Part shown: piece after piece, positions 21,265-30,873 of the stretch
How positions within the stretch are numbered: the first letter of the stretch is position 1
Layout: each line of letters starts with the position of its first letter
Origin: Massariosphaeria phaeospora
Lineage: Eukaryota; Ascomycota; Dothideomycetes; Pleosporales
Assembly (NCBI GenBank): GCA_011032825.1
Contig: JAADJZ010000013.1
Coordinates: 496,001 to 560,000, forward strand
Length of the DNA stretch: 64,000 nt
Direction of reading: 5' to 3'
Notes under the pieces: model-generated
The model's database searches: none
Seen by the model: the letters and a program-made list of their open reading frames with translations, nothing else
Told to the model about the DNA's origin: nothing
Position numbers and translations under genes: made by a program

Positions 21265-21756
21265 TCATGGAAACAGACCTTTCCTCCGTCGAAGCTCAGT
21301 TACTGACCATCCTGGACTTGCGGCGTTGCCAGTTGCCAGTTGCAGTCCCGACGGCTCCAAGCCGTGCTTTATGGTAGCCACGTGCTCATCCGTAGTGTTG
21401 AGGCGGGAAGGTAGAGTGCTGGTACCAGATGTTTCGAGGCCTTACTTAATGGAGGCAATAGCCCCATCCATCTTGTTGAAGCAAGATGAGAAATTGCTAA
21501 TATCGTGCTTGACGGAGGCAATTGCGATAGCGTTGACGCCTTGCATGACGGAAGCAATTGCCTCGTCCGTGGCGTTGAAGCGGGAAGGAAGAGTGCTGAT
21601 ATCGTGCTTGACAGAGCAAATGGCTCTATCTGTAGTTTTGAAGTGGGAGGGTAAAGTCCTTGAGAAGGCGTTGCTGATATCGTTGGTGCTGTCAATCAAC
21701 TTGGGCAAAAAAAAAAGTAAAGGAGTGCTTGAAGCTGTTATGGTTAATCTAGACAT
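21265..21756 (-). pseudogene. repeat-containing coiled-coil-like protein, one nonsense codon
   Basis: The frame starts at ATG 21754-21756 and ends at TGA 21265-21267 (163 codons), interrupted by TAA 21442-21444. After a short N-terminus it is built of degenerate repeats of about 24-33 residues with the pattern TLPSRFNATDEAIASVKHD: SRTLPSHFKTTDRAICSVKHD, TLPSRFNATDEAIASV, FSSCFNKMDGAIASIK and TLPSRLNTTDEHVATIKHG. Regular spacing of hydrophobic residues suggests a helical bundle or coiled coil. The TAA falls where the related fragment at 31.5 kb has CAA (Gln in LKQGLE), so it is a C-to-T change in CpA context. No family is recognised. Confidence 0.55.
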
Positions 21757-21974
21757 TTTAATAATTAAATAAAAACTAAGCTTAATAATCCATCTCGAAC
21801 GTAGGGTATCTATAATGAGTCTAGTAGTGTTGATATGCGCTACCGCACCCGTACGAGTGAGCTGCGCCTTCTACTAGCTGCATTAGGCAGTTCCGTGGGC
21901 CTTTTTAAGTTCGCCCCTCATCCTTCAGTGTCTTTTCTATCTTCTCAACGAAGCTTTTCAACTTCACATAAATT

Positions 21975-22748
21975 ATGGCTGGCGGATGCTATCCTCCAGG
22001 TAAACTCATCGCGAATGACAAGAATAGGTACATGCGTCTCAATAGCTTGGTGGATGAATCTGATACGGCTAGACATGAATTACAATCTATCATTCTCATA
22101 TCCTGCGGTCCAGTATCATCTTTGAACTCGGCAAATCGGACGATTACCCTCGCTCTGACCGTGCGACAACTTTGGTCTGCACAGCCCGACCGACCGTTGA
22201 CAATATCAACTCGACACACGCCTCTTGATCCCCGCGGATTCCTTGAAGACCATTTCGATGTTAAGATAAACATGCAGCGCAGGAGGAAATCTATGATGAT
22301 GATACGGCAATGTTTCAAACTCCCTTGCGAAGACGACTGGCGAGAAAGCATGGAATTCATTACGATTCCGTCACACGAATCCGGCGAATGCTACACCGCA
22401 GCTCGCGATCTTGATATCACCCGTTTGTTGGACGACGAGCAGTCCCAATTGGAAGCTTGGGATGTGGTTAGCTTGCAGATGAACTCATCCTTTGCGTTTG
22501 GACGTTCGCCTGGGGTGGAGTGGTTTAATTGGAGTGCTCTAAACGGTAGCCTGAAGGAGAAGAAGTTGGGATATAGATGTGACCCAGAGCTGAATGATAA
22601 GAGTAGGAAAGAGCAAGCTGCGAAGCTACCGGCCAATCTTATCTTGTCGTATGACAATTGGATGGATGCCGAGGATGATGAGGGCAATGAGATGATTCGG
22701 TTGGAAATGCAGTTTTCGGAGAATTGGGTCGATGTCGATATTGTGTAA
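21975..22748 (+). CDS. hypothetical protein, 257 residues
   Basis: No family recognised. The uninterrupted frame starts at ATG 21975 (context AAATTATGGC) and ends at TAA 22746-22748. The sequence is acidic towards the C-terminus (DNWMDAEDDEGNEMIRLEM), with Trp-rich stretches (VEWFNWSALNGS) and a basic segment near residue 100 (MQRRRKSMMMIRQ). It has no signal peptide or membrane segment. It lies convergent to the MFS gene that ends at 22,880, with only 131 bp between. It is one of the few intact frames in the decaying left half, but nothing shows expression. Introns are not needed to read it. Confidence 0.5.
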   Translation: MAGGCYPPGKLIANDKNRYMRLNSLVDESDTARHELQSIILISCGPVSSLNSANRTITLALTVRQLWSAQPDRPLTISTRHTPLDPRGFLEDHFDVKINMQRRRKSMMMIRQCFKLPCEDDWRESMEFITIPSHESGECYTAARDLDITRLLDDEQSQLEAWDVVSLQMNSSFAFGRSPGVEWFNWSALNGSLKEKKLGYRCDPELNDKSRKEQAAKLPANLILSYDNWMDAEDDEGNEMIRLEMQFSENWVDVDIV

Positions 22749-22879
22749 GAGCCGGTGGATCGTAGAAAAAAAGAGCTACTCCTCAACAAGATCTAGTTAC
22801 GGTAGCCTCTATTGGCTGCTCAAGTAACGAGCCGCATATGACAATCTATGATCCGCAGCCCTCGAACACGTCGCTTCTG

Positions 22880-24478
22880 TCAAGATATTTGCTGTGACTT
22901 TCGAAATCGTACCCCAATCCTCAACAAAATGATCGGAATAGGAACAGTAAGTATTCCGATCAGAGTGAGGACGCTGTACGCCCAGCCGATCCCCATTCTC
23001 GCTCGAAGAGACGGTCCTGCCAGTGGAAGCGCAGCGGCACCCGCGTTTCTCAAAACAACCGTCCCAGCAGTTGCCGAGGCTGCATATATACCAAATGCAT
23101 CCACGAGATAGCTCCAAGCCGAGATAGCGACCGACACATACCCGTAGCCTATCAATGCTGAGAAGAGAATCGGCAAGATCCAGTGTGTCTTGTAGTCCAC
23201 CGACCATCCAAATGCGACTAGTCCACAAGGAATCATAACGCTGCCTAGAATCATTGGCGGAAGCCGATTTTCGGGGTTGGGATCGCCGGCGCGCTTCTTT
23301 TTCAGTGTATAACGATCAAGGAAGGGGCCGACGGTGAGCGTACTTAATACCATGCCGACGCCTGTATCACACAGTTAGTTAGACGAAAATGGGGTCTAGA
23401 TGTGGATAACATACCGAGTCCGAAATATGGCAAGCCAAGGAATTGCTTTTCGAAATGGTATACGTTCTCATAGACCTCACTGATAGACGTGATGATTACG
23501 TAGACCAGACTCATGCCAACTGCACCACATAATCCGACAAGAAAGACCACTAGACTTGTGAACAGCATCTTCAATGGCCTCTGAATCGACTGCCAGATCA
23601 TGACTGTCGGGGAGAGTTCGAATTCGTATCTCGACCGCAGCGAACTATTTCCGGTTTCCTTTCTCATTCTCTCTGCTTTCTTCTGTAGGATTCGTACACG
23701 GTATGTTTCCCGGTAGAAAATGAGAAAAAGGACCTGAAGCGGCGCGGCGATCATAGCCGTGACCCAAAACGTCCAGCGCCATCCTCTGGCTTCAGCGACA
23801 AATCCTCCGATGGTAGGTCCAAGACACGGAGCGATGAAAGGTATCATGCCCATCAGACTCATGGCCTTTCCACGTTCCTCCTCCCGAAACATGTCTCCGA
23901 CGATGCAAGGATTTATGACGGTGGATGCGACGGAGAGGCCCAGGAGAAATCTCATTGCGATGAGCATGCCCATATTCGTGCACAGGGCTGCTGCGATTGA
24001 GCAGAGAATGAAAAAGATGTTGGCCCCGTGATACGCTGGTAGTCGGCCAAATATCTCGGATAACGGTGCAATCAATAAGGGGCCGACTACCTCGCCTAGC
24101 TCCCAGATAGACACTAAAAGCGTGGCTTGCAGTCTGCTAGTTGAATTGAATTCCTCTAGAATGTACGATGTCGCCGGTGCGCACATCAAGATCGCGAGAT
24201 TTCTGATAGTGTGTAAGCCTTTCGTTCATAGCGCACCGCGTCACGGGGAGAAACTCCTACACTATCAAGCTGAGGATGGATATCAAAACGACCATGCTCC
24301 ATTTATAGAGACTGGACCAATTGAGAGGATCGGCCAAGTCATCGGAGCTTTCAAAGTCGACAATATTGTTTGCAGGCGAAACACTGTTCTCTTTTGCGTC
24401 GGTCAAACGGTCTTTAGAGGAGGACTCCTTATCTTTCAGTACCGCTCTGCCCATTTCAGTAGGAGCGAAATCAGACAT
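22880..24478 (-). CDS. MFS drug:H+ antiporter (DHA1-type)
   Basis: There are three exons: 24261-24478, 23415-24202 and 22880-23361. Introns of 58 bp (donor GTAGGA, acceptor ATCAG) and 53 bp (donor GTATGT, branch CTAAC, acceptor ACAG) join in phase to give 495 residues. A hydrophilic N-terminus with the fungal motif DPLNWSSLYKW precedes twelve predicted membrane segments. Motif A-like sequence (PLSEIFGRLPAYHGANI) follows TM2, and motif C (APCLGPTIGGFVAEARG), typical of antiporters, is in TM5. The central loop is basic (KKAERMRKE). Family members are plasma-membrane exporters of drugs, polyamines or toxic metabolites; substrate not predictable. It reads fully intact. Neighbouring transporter at 25.5-27.1 kb is from a different MFS family. 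Confidence 0.85.
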
Positions 24479-24780
24479 CAGTGCATCAAACTTTCTTCAA
24501 CACCTATTGCTACTTTCTAGAAGCTCGAAGATTTCATGAAAGTGCACTACTGTTGAATAGACTCTACAGCTAGCTAATAATAGGATCAGCACGTTATAGG
24601 CAAGGAGTAGAGGTTTGTACGGTGTACACAGCGTACGGAGAAAGGGGGTTGATGTAATAGTATTCTTGGTGTTGCATACTTTCTCTGTGCGGATGGGACG
24701 GAAGACTCTGCAGCTGCGCACGGGCATTAGGTAAGGCAGGCTTACATAACCCGAAGCGGCACAGAGAAAGTTCGCGCGAG

Positions 24781-24789
24781 TATAAAAGG
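24781..24789 (+). promoter_or_regulatory. TATA box for the 24.9 kb gene
   Basis: TATAAAAGG lies about 107 bp before ATG 24888, at a spacing that leaves a short leader. It matches the TATA consensus well. Confidence 0.45.
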
Positions 24790-24887
24790 TCGCGCGGATG
24801 CTCAAGGGGAGCCTTATTTGTATTCAGCTTCCGCTGAATAGGTAGCCATTTTGTGGGGCCGCACTCTCAGAACTATAGTTCATCAAG

Positions 24888-25280
24888 ATGACTCCTATAT
24901 GGTCTTCGCTTCATTCATCCTCCCCATCTCTTCTCTCACACACACGCACACACAGCAAAGTATTCATTATAGTTGCAACACTCGGATACTGCCCGGCCGG
25001 TAGCGCCTTCCTGCAGGAGCAATACGAACAGCTATCCACCGATATCGCGAAGCGGCACAGAGTCTCAACTGCACTGGGTACGGACAGCTACCTTTGTCAT
25101 TTCTGCCTAGAATACGAGCCCCACAGACTGAGTGGGCAGTGCTGTGCCGCACTGGCTGTGCCTCGTGGAAGCGGCGCGTTTGAGGCACAGTTGATAAGTG
25201 AAGCACAAGATCGCGCAAAAGGTTCACATTTGAATAATCTACGCCGTAACGTTGCAGCTTGTGTGCGGAATGGGTATTAA
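24888..25280 (+). CDS. small Cys-containing hypothetical protein
   Basis: No family recognised; 130 residues from ATG 24888 (context CAAGATGAC), downstream of a good TATA box. The N-terminus is Ser/Thr/His-rich and partly encoded by a CA repeat (about 24,938-24,955), followed by a hydrophobic stretch (KVFIIVATLGYCPAGSA). That stretch could be a signal peptide if translation or splicing removes the polar leader. Six cysteines (CHFC, CC and others) lie in the remaining 95 residues. A secreted Cys-rich protein is possible but not established. The CA repeat and CAG might instead mark an intron end. It ends 205 bp before the convergent transporter pseudogene. Confidence 0.4.
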   Translation: MTPIWSSLHSSSPSLLSHTRTHSKVFIIVATLGYCPAGSAFLQEQYEQLSTDIAKRHRVSTALGTDSYLCHFCLEYEPHRLSGQCCAALAVPRGSGAFEAQLISEAQDRAKGSHLNNLRRNVAACVRNGY

Positions 25281-25484
25281 GAGAGTGAACCAGACGCTAG
25301 TGCTACCTCTGTTAGCGCTAAATCCTATACTAGTCTGGTTTAAAACCAGGTTTTTCCCTTTGGCGCGAAAAATACAAAGTTTGACTATACTTAGCTACGC
25401 TCTGTCTGGTTTTTCAGAGGCTTGGTAACGCCTGATCAGAGCCAGCAAATGGCCCGTCATAGACCTTAAGCGCTGCCCATCTGT

Positions 25485-27135
25485 TCACAAGATCAACTTT
25501 CTTTTTCCATCCCTCTTTCGATTGTCCATCATGCATAAAGCAAAGTATGCCGCATTTGCAACCAAGGAAAGACATAAAAACGCGATTCCGAGAGAGTATC
25601 CAAGCTGATAGGTCGGCCTGTCCTTGACTGGAAAAGCGAAAGTTGAAATGATACCCGCCGTGTTTCCGAATGCAACCTGCCACGCCGTCCCGATGGCGCG
25701 GTTTCTGTGACCCTCGAGGTTCATCACGTACCAACATATGACAATAGGGACTGCGCCAAAAACTCCCATGGTATACAGGCACAATGCGCCGTATTGTGCG
25801 TATCTGTTATGATGTAGTCGAAACAACGTAATGGCACCTGCAAGTGCCATGAGAAAACTAAAAACAATATAAGGAAAACGCTGTCGAGTTTTGTCCGAAG
25901 TGTAGGCCAGTACCATGGAAAAGCCAAGTGCAGCGGCCCAAGGAGGTATCGAGTGGACTTGCGATTGTATCGGCGAATATCCATGCGATGCTACGATGGT
26001 TGGAATGAAATAAGCTAAGCCTGATAATGAGACTAGCACGATGGAGGTCACCCTGCCTGGAACGTACCACTTACTGTACCCTGACATTGTCAGCCCGAAA
26101 TACATAAAGCCAGCTACAATGGTCCTCGGATTCCTCAAAAGTCGGATCGTTTCTTTCCAAGTCACTGCTGCCTCTAGGTCAGATTCCCCTTGATCTTCAG
26201 CAAGCCTCTGAATGATGAACGCGCGTTCGGAAGCACTGAGCCAGTGTGAATTCTCCGGAAGTCCGAGACGAGGAAGAATGCTCCTAAGGCAAGGACACAT
26301 GTAGCCAGTCCTTCGAGAATGAATATCCATCGCCATGCGTGATACCCTCGTATACCATCCATATGTCCGATTCCAGTGGCAAGCAAGCTTCCAAAGGCTC
26401 CGGCGAAGGTCGCTGCATTGACGAAGAACGAAAATCGACGTTGAGCTTCAAGACGCTTGTACCACATGCTAAGAAGATAAAAGCCTTTTGACGTCAGACG
26501 CAAAACCATGCATATGGTATTATGAGGGGAACTCACAGCCAGGAAAGACTCCAGCTTCAGCAATTCCTAGTAAAAATCGCGTAACGACCAGTCCGCCAAA
26601 GTTCGAAACTACTAAACCTTAGCAAGACTCAAAATATGGATGAGCAAATCTTACCTAAACCCTGCATTGTAACCAAGAACCCATATAGGAACATACATCC
26701 AGACACTAGAAAGAGTCAGCATAGCTTTCCTAACCTTTGTAATGTCGGATACACGTACTGAATACATGAGGCTTTATCTTTCTCATCAAGACGTTCGCTG
26801 GTATCTCAAATACAATGTACGATACAAAAAACACAGATAGCGCGATGTTGTATTGGTTCCCATGGAGGGCTAGATCGCTGCTGAGTGAAAAGAGTTGAGC
26901 GTTTCCGATATTGACCCTGGGATTTAGGTTAAATTCAAGCGATGTTGGCTACTTTCTAGTGCTCCGTTACTTACCGATCTATAAATGCCATGATGTAAAC
27001 AACAGTGAGCACAGGCATAATACGCAGATCCATCTTTAATACTAACCTCTTTTCCTCCACCGTGGGCATGTTTGCGTAAGTCGTATCTGCGTTCGTTGCG
27101 CCAGTAGCGGCTTTCTCTCCGTGAACTGGATTCAT
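25485..27135 (-). pseudogene. MFS anion:cation symporter (ACS/Dal5-like) with 1-base frameshift
   Basis: There are five exons: 26975-27135 (ATG 27133-27135), 26759-26916, 26655-26705, 26537-26611 and 25485-26484. Introns are 43-58 bp with good donors (GTAAGT, GTACGT, GTAAGA, GTGAGT). Family hallmarks are in order: FIDR then VNIGNAQLF, FEIPANVLMRK, GGLVVTRFLLGIAEAGVFPG, YLLSMWYKR and GYHAWRWIFILEG. In the last exon the expected SDF-PENSHWLSASERA passes from one frame to another at about 26,255-26,260, where one C is missing. Both sides are otherwise intact, giving about 481 codons. Members import organic anions such as allantoate, nicotinate or other carboxylates across the plasma membrane. 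A sequencing or assembly error would have the same appearance. Confidence 0.8.
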
Positions 27136-28473
27136 GGATGAATGCTACAAAATCTCTACCAAATTAGCGATGCAAAGTAGCGATGAAGAGTGTTCGAGGG
27201 TGGGAGAACAGTCGATACTTGAAAAGTCTTCGTTGAGTGCGGCGAGGACCATGCCAGCAACAATATAACAAGATTACGGAAGTGGATCAGTTTACCAGCC
27301 TTTCGGATCCCGCTAACATGCAAATGCTCGATACAGTGATATTAGCGTCTTACTTGCATGCGGATGCGCACACTCAAATGTAGCGCGCGGTTGTTGTTTC
27401 TTTGCTTCCCCATTCGGCACAGCGAACGACCTCGCAAAGAGCTGACCCCACTACCGGGCTATCTCAGAATGGTAGGACTCAACCTTTTGTCTGGTGGGAA
27501 AAAGGCCGAAGCTAGAGAGAGCCAAATGAAGTCGTTAAGCCATTGGCCCGATCATGTTGTGCTTACATGCGGGTTAACGGCGTAGGCATATTAGGCGGCG
27601 TAGTTGTAAGGCAAGGGATACATCCCAACCATCCTGACAGAATTCGTTGCCAATACGGAGTAGAAAGAGACTTGTTGGACCATCCTATTGGAGTATCTAG
27701 CAACACTTAGATAGCTTGCCTTTGTCTTTACAAAGTCCTACTGTATCTAGCATAGTAAGTAATGTCTAGTAGGACTCGTAAAGACGAGAGGGTACAAAGG
27801 TATAGTAATAGTCGACTGGGTGCGCACATCATATGAACGCGCTGTATAGAGTTATCTTGGGAAGGTCCGTGAACCTAGTGGCGGGGATCACGTCGCCCAC
27901 GAAAACGGCGCGCGCGCAGGCCCCAAGCGTGGCTGCATCTAACATCCTGTAGAGCCTCATGGTTCGAGCAGTATATCTGGAAGTGCGTTGAGCGAGGGCG
28001 CCGAGGGATAGAGATTTGATGGTGTAATCAGCAGTGGCAATCGCGTGGCAGTGGGATGCGTCGCAAGCGTGTTTAGCACGTAAAGCGCAAAAATTTCAAT
28101 CAGTTATAGCACTCGATCTGAAGTCGCGTGGTTTTCACTGAAGTTTGGTCTGCTCTTTGATAATGCACGAGCGAGCAGTGAAAGCTAACCTCAACTACGT
28201 AACATTACCGGATCAGTGGAAGTTAACGTTCTCAGTTTCTTATTCACTGCACAAAACTAGTCTATGTATTAGTTGGGATCACGTAAATCCTGTTGAGTTT
28301 TTCCTACTTATTCATTTTGAGACAATCAATTTTTAATGCACGCTCTAGCTTCGACTATGTCTATCTGTTTGATCGTTGAGAGTACTTTTTTCCGTAAAAC
28401 GCAGTAGGGCGGGCGCCTCCAGGCAATAAGTGTGCGTTTCACATGAGCTTTTGAGGTTGCTCTTGCAAAGTTC
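27136..28473. other. intergenic region with MITE-like copy 6
   Basis: Nothing coding is supported. It contains the upstream region of the transporter pseudogene and one dispersed repeat. Confidence 0.4.
27690..27830 (+). repeat. MITE-like dispersed repeat, copy 6
   Basis: Carries GCCTTTGTCTTTACAAAGTC followed by TGTATCTAGCATAGTAAGTA, the family core with several transitions. Ends are unclear. Confidence 0.5.
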
Positions 28474-29538
28474 TCATGTCGGCCGACACGGCTCAAGCTC
28501 GTCCTGAATCACCAGTTGGATCCGCTTGAGGAGCTCCCTAGGGGGCAGCTGTTCTTCCATCCATACCTCCGCTTCCGGATAAGCGCCGGGCACACCAGCT
28601 CCATCGCCTATCCGGACCTCGATTTGCCTATCAAGGAAAGTAAGAGAAGTCTGATAGGTTAATATGGGTCGGGAGACTATCTCGCGTATCTTTCTACTGG
28701 CTGCATTGATCTCCACGCCGTAACGCTGAAATTGCTCCAGGGAGCTCTCGGAGTTCTTTTTAGCACGCCGAGCCAGATGCTCAGAGAGATTGCGACCCAC
28801 TTGCTTGCCGTCGAGGCTCCCCGCTATGAGCTCCCGAAAAGTTTTGTCTTGGTGCCCGATTAGAACACATAGTTCAAACTCGGCAGCGGGTCGCAGAACC
28901 TGCGATTCATACTCAAGCAGATCATTGACTACCTTGGCTAGCTTGTCATGCTCAACTCGAAGACGCTTCTGTTCTCGGTTCGTGAAGCTATGTGTAATGA
29001 TCAATATTGAGTTGAGGTAGTTCTGACTCTCGTCATGCGTTCCTTGCAGATTGAACATGAATGAGGGCAGTAGATGACGGGAAGGGGGATAGAGAATATC
29101 CATGGTCTTCGCATCGTACCGTTCCAAGTCCCATATCAAGGCCGAGTGAACTGATTCGTGACGGCTCCGAAGCATTTCAGAGACATTCATCGCCACCTGG
29201 GAAAAGTTCTCCGAGATGGCATGTCGTATTAGAGGATTCCTTGGACGCTGACCATCCGCCGCCCATTCCGCAACTGATGGAATGGCGACACCCTGAGCCG
29301 CGTCCATGGTATGTATATATCGGTGAGTCATCCAGGAGTCGAACTTAGACAGAAGACTAGTCATATCCTCATAGGTCTGGCGAAGACCCTTGGTGCAGGC
29401 GTTTTGGCTAGTGCTGATGTGAAGCTTGTACAACTGTGCTAGCGTCTCGTTGACCGGAGAATATGTCGCACCCTGAACCAGCGATTGGCCGAAGGCGAAA
29501 ACTAAAGCCCAGCAGAGTATTTTTCGTAAACCTGCCAT
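28474..29538 (-). CDS. secreted hypothetical protein, 354 residues
   Basis: No family recognised. I use ATG 29536-29538 (context AGCAAGATGG), an internal Met of a longer frame. It directly precedes a classical signal peptide (MAGLRKILCWALVFAFGQS, cleavage likely after VQGA), and the 37 codons upstream would bury it. The mature part is largely helical, with few cysteines (four to five), several N-glycosylation sites (NETL, NFSQ, NVSE, NLSE) and heptad-like charged stretches (REQKRLRVEHDKLAKVVNDL). No catalytic motif or membrane anchor is visible. A cell-wall or extracellular role is inferred from the signal only. The frame is intact and uninterrupted by introns. Confidence 0.55.
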   Translation of the reverse strand: MAGLRKILCWALVFAFGQSLVQGATYSPVNETLAQLYKLHISTSQNACTKGLRQTYEDMTSLLSKFDSWMTHRYIHTMDAAQGVAIPSVAEWAADGQRPRNPLIRHAISENFSQVAMNVSEMLRSRHESVHSALIWDLERYDAKTMDILYPPSRHLLPSFMFNLQGTHDESQNYLNSILIITHSFTNREQKRLRVEHDKLAKVVNDLLEYESQVLRPAAEFELCVLIGHQDKTFRELIAGSLDGKQVGRNLSEHLARRAKKNSESSLEQFQRYGVEINAASRKIREIVSRPILTYQTSLTFLDRQIEVRIGDGAGVPGAYPEAEVWMEEQLPPRELLKRIQLVIQDELEPCRPT

Positions 29539-29599
29539 CTTGCTGTTCCCAAGTGGTCGTGGGTTGTTCTGGAGCTTGGAAGAATGGATCATCAATGAG

Positions 29600-29607
29600 T
29601 TTATATA
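29600..29607 (-). promoter_or_regulatory. TATA-like box upstream of secreted protein gene
   Basis: TATATAAA on the minus strand, about 62 bp before ATG 29538. The short spacing supports use of the inner ATG rather than the non-signal upstream Met codons. Confidence 0.35.
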
Positions 29608-30165
29608 CTGGACTATATACTGAGACATGCTGTCCCAAACTGCTGCCATGGAATGATTGTTACATTATAGGAAAACATGGCTGTATGCTCGAAACGCAAG
29701 TTTGTTCTAGTCACTTCATTAGTCTATCAGCTTATTCGCCTTATATCAGAACATTGCACACATATTTTCGGTACGAAAGGCGCTCTGATCAACAAATCAG
29801 AAACATAGCAGGTGTTCACCGAATGCGAAGTACTTGTGAATAACGATTGTTACTGTGGACTACGACAGCTTTAGTCCTAAACGGCCTAGCATCGCTTAAT
29901 CGGCTTTCACAATGCACATTGCACAACGCAATGTGGATTCACTATACCCTCAATAACACAAATCCTCGTGTACAATGCTTCACCAGCCTAGGTATCTATT
30001 TTGTTGTTCACCTGCGGCTCCATAACAAAGGCATTGTACTATATTTCACCACAGCATTGATATTTTTGGTACAAATATATAGCTCCTTGACGGCGCAAAC
30101 AAGTTAACTGCACTATACGCCCTGCAATACATCCTCACCACCAACAAACTTTCTAGGTACTAATA

Positions 30166-30873
30166 ATGGATCAACTCAAGAAACTTCAAGAGTCTATCAA
30201 GTCCGAGGGCTACTCAGCTCGGTTGAAATATCCCACCCTGACCTACCTCGCGGCCGCCTCCAACCACAAGCTAGGCGTTCTCGACAATATCTCTCCTGAA
30301 ATCAATGCGCTTTCCCTCGGTAAAATATCCCATCAGGACATGGCCAGTGTCTTCTCCATGCGGGCCAAGTCTCTTCATATGGAGCGTGCAACCAAGATCA
30401 TGGAGCTGCAGGATGTGCTAAGCACCGAGCAGTACGAGAACGTGAAGGCCTTGCTTCTGGGTTATGAAGAGCAGATGCTTCTTCAGAAGGTTCAAGAGTC
30501 GCTGAGTTATGATTATGAGCAGATCCAAGATCACGCAGTCACGGATTACTTCGATGCTCCCGAACTGGCCTCGAGGTTGGCCGCCTTACCCGCGGCAGGC
30601 CATGAAGATCATGGTTCCGACTACTACGGACAGTCTGACGCGGACGAGTCGGCGTTGGACTCGTCTTCACCTGCATTGGAGATGCAAGGTGTAGGAGCTG
30701 GTCCAGACGGGTACGATGGTCACATTCAAGAACAGCTTGATGACCATGATCAGCAACGTATCGATGAGTTCTACGATATGCTCGATGCCGAGTTAGATGA
30801 GCAGAAACAGAATCTCGAGGTTCGGCATCCAGATATAGAAGACGACTGTACATGTTGTTCGCATCGCCGGTAG
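30166..30873 (+). CDS. hypothetical acidic protein, 235 residues
   Basis: No family recognised. The intact frame runs from ATG 30166 to TAG 30871-30873. The first 120 residues are helical and charged, with a possible structural domain (MDQLKKLQESIKSEGYSARL; KIMELQDVLSTEQYENVKAL). The remainder is strongly acidic and probably disordered (Asp/Glu/Gly/Ser-rich), ending in a small Cys cluster (DDCTCCSHRR). It has no signal peptide or membrane segment, so a cytoplasmic or nuclear location is likely. It is transcribed away from the secreted-protein gene at 28.5-29.5 kb, and the roughly 630 bp between them would hold both promoters. Confidence 0.55.
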   Translation: MDQLKKLQESIKSEGYSARLKYPTLTYLAAASNHKLGVLDNISPEINALSLGKISHQDMASVFSMRAKSLHMERATKIMELQDVLSTEQYENVKALLLGYEEQMLLQKVQESLSYDYEQIQDHAVTDYFDAPELASRLAALPAAGHEDHGSDYYGQSDADESALDSSSPALEMQGVGAGPDGYDGHIQEQLDDHDQQRIDEFYDMLDAELDEQKQNLEVRHPDIEDDCTCCSHRR

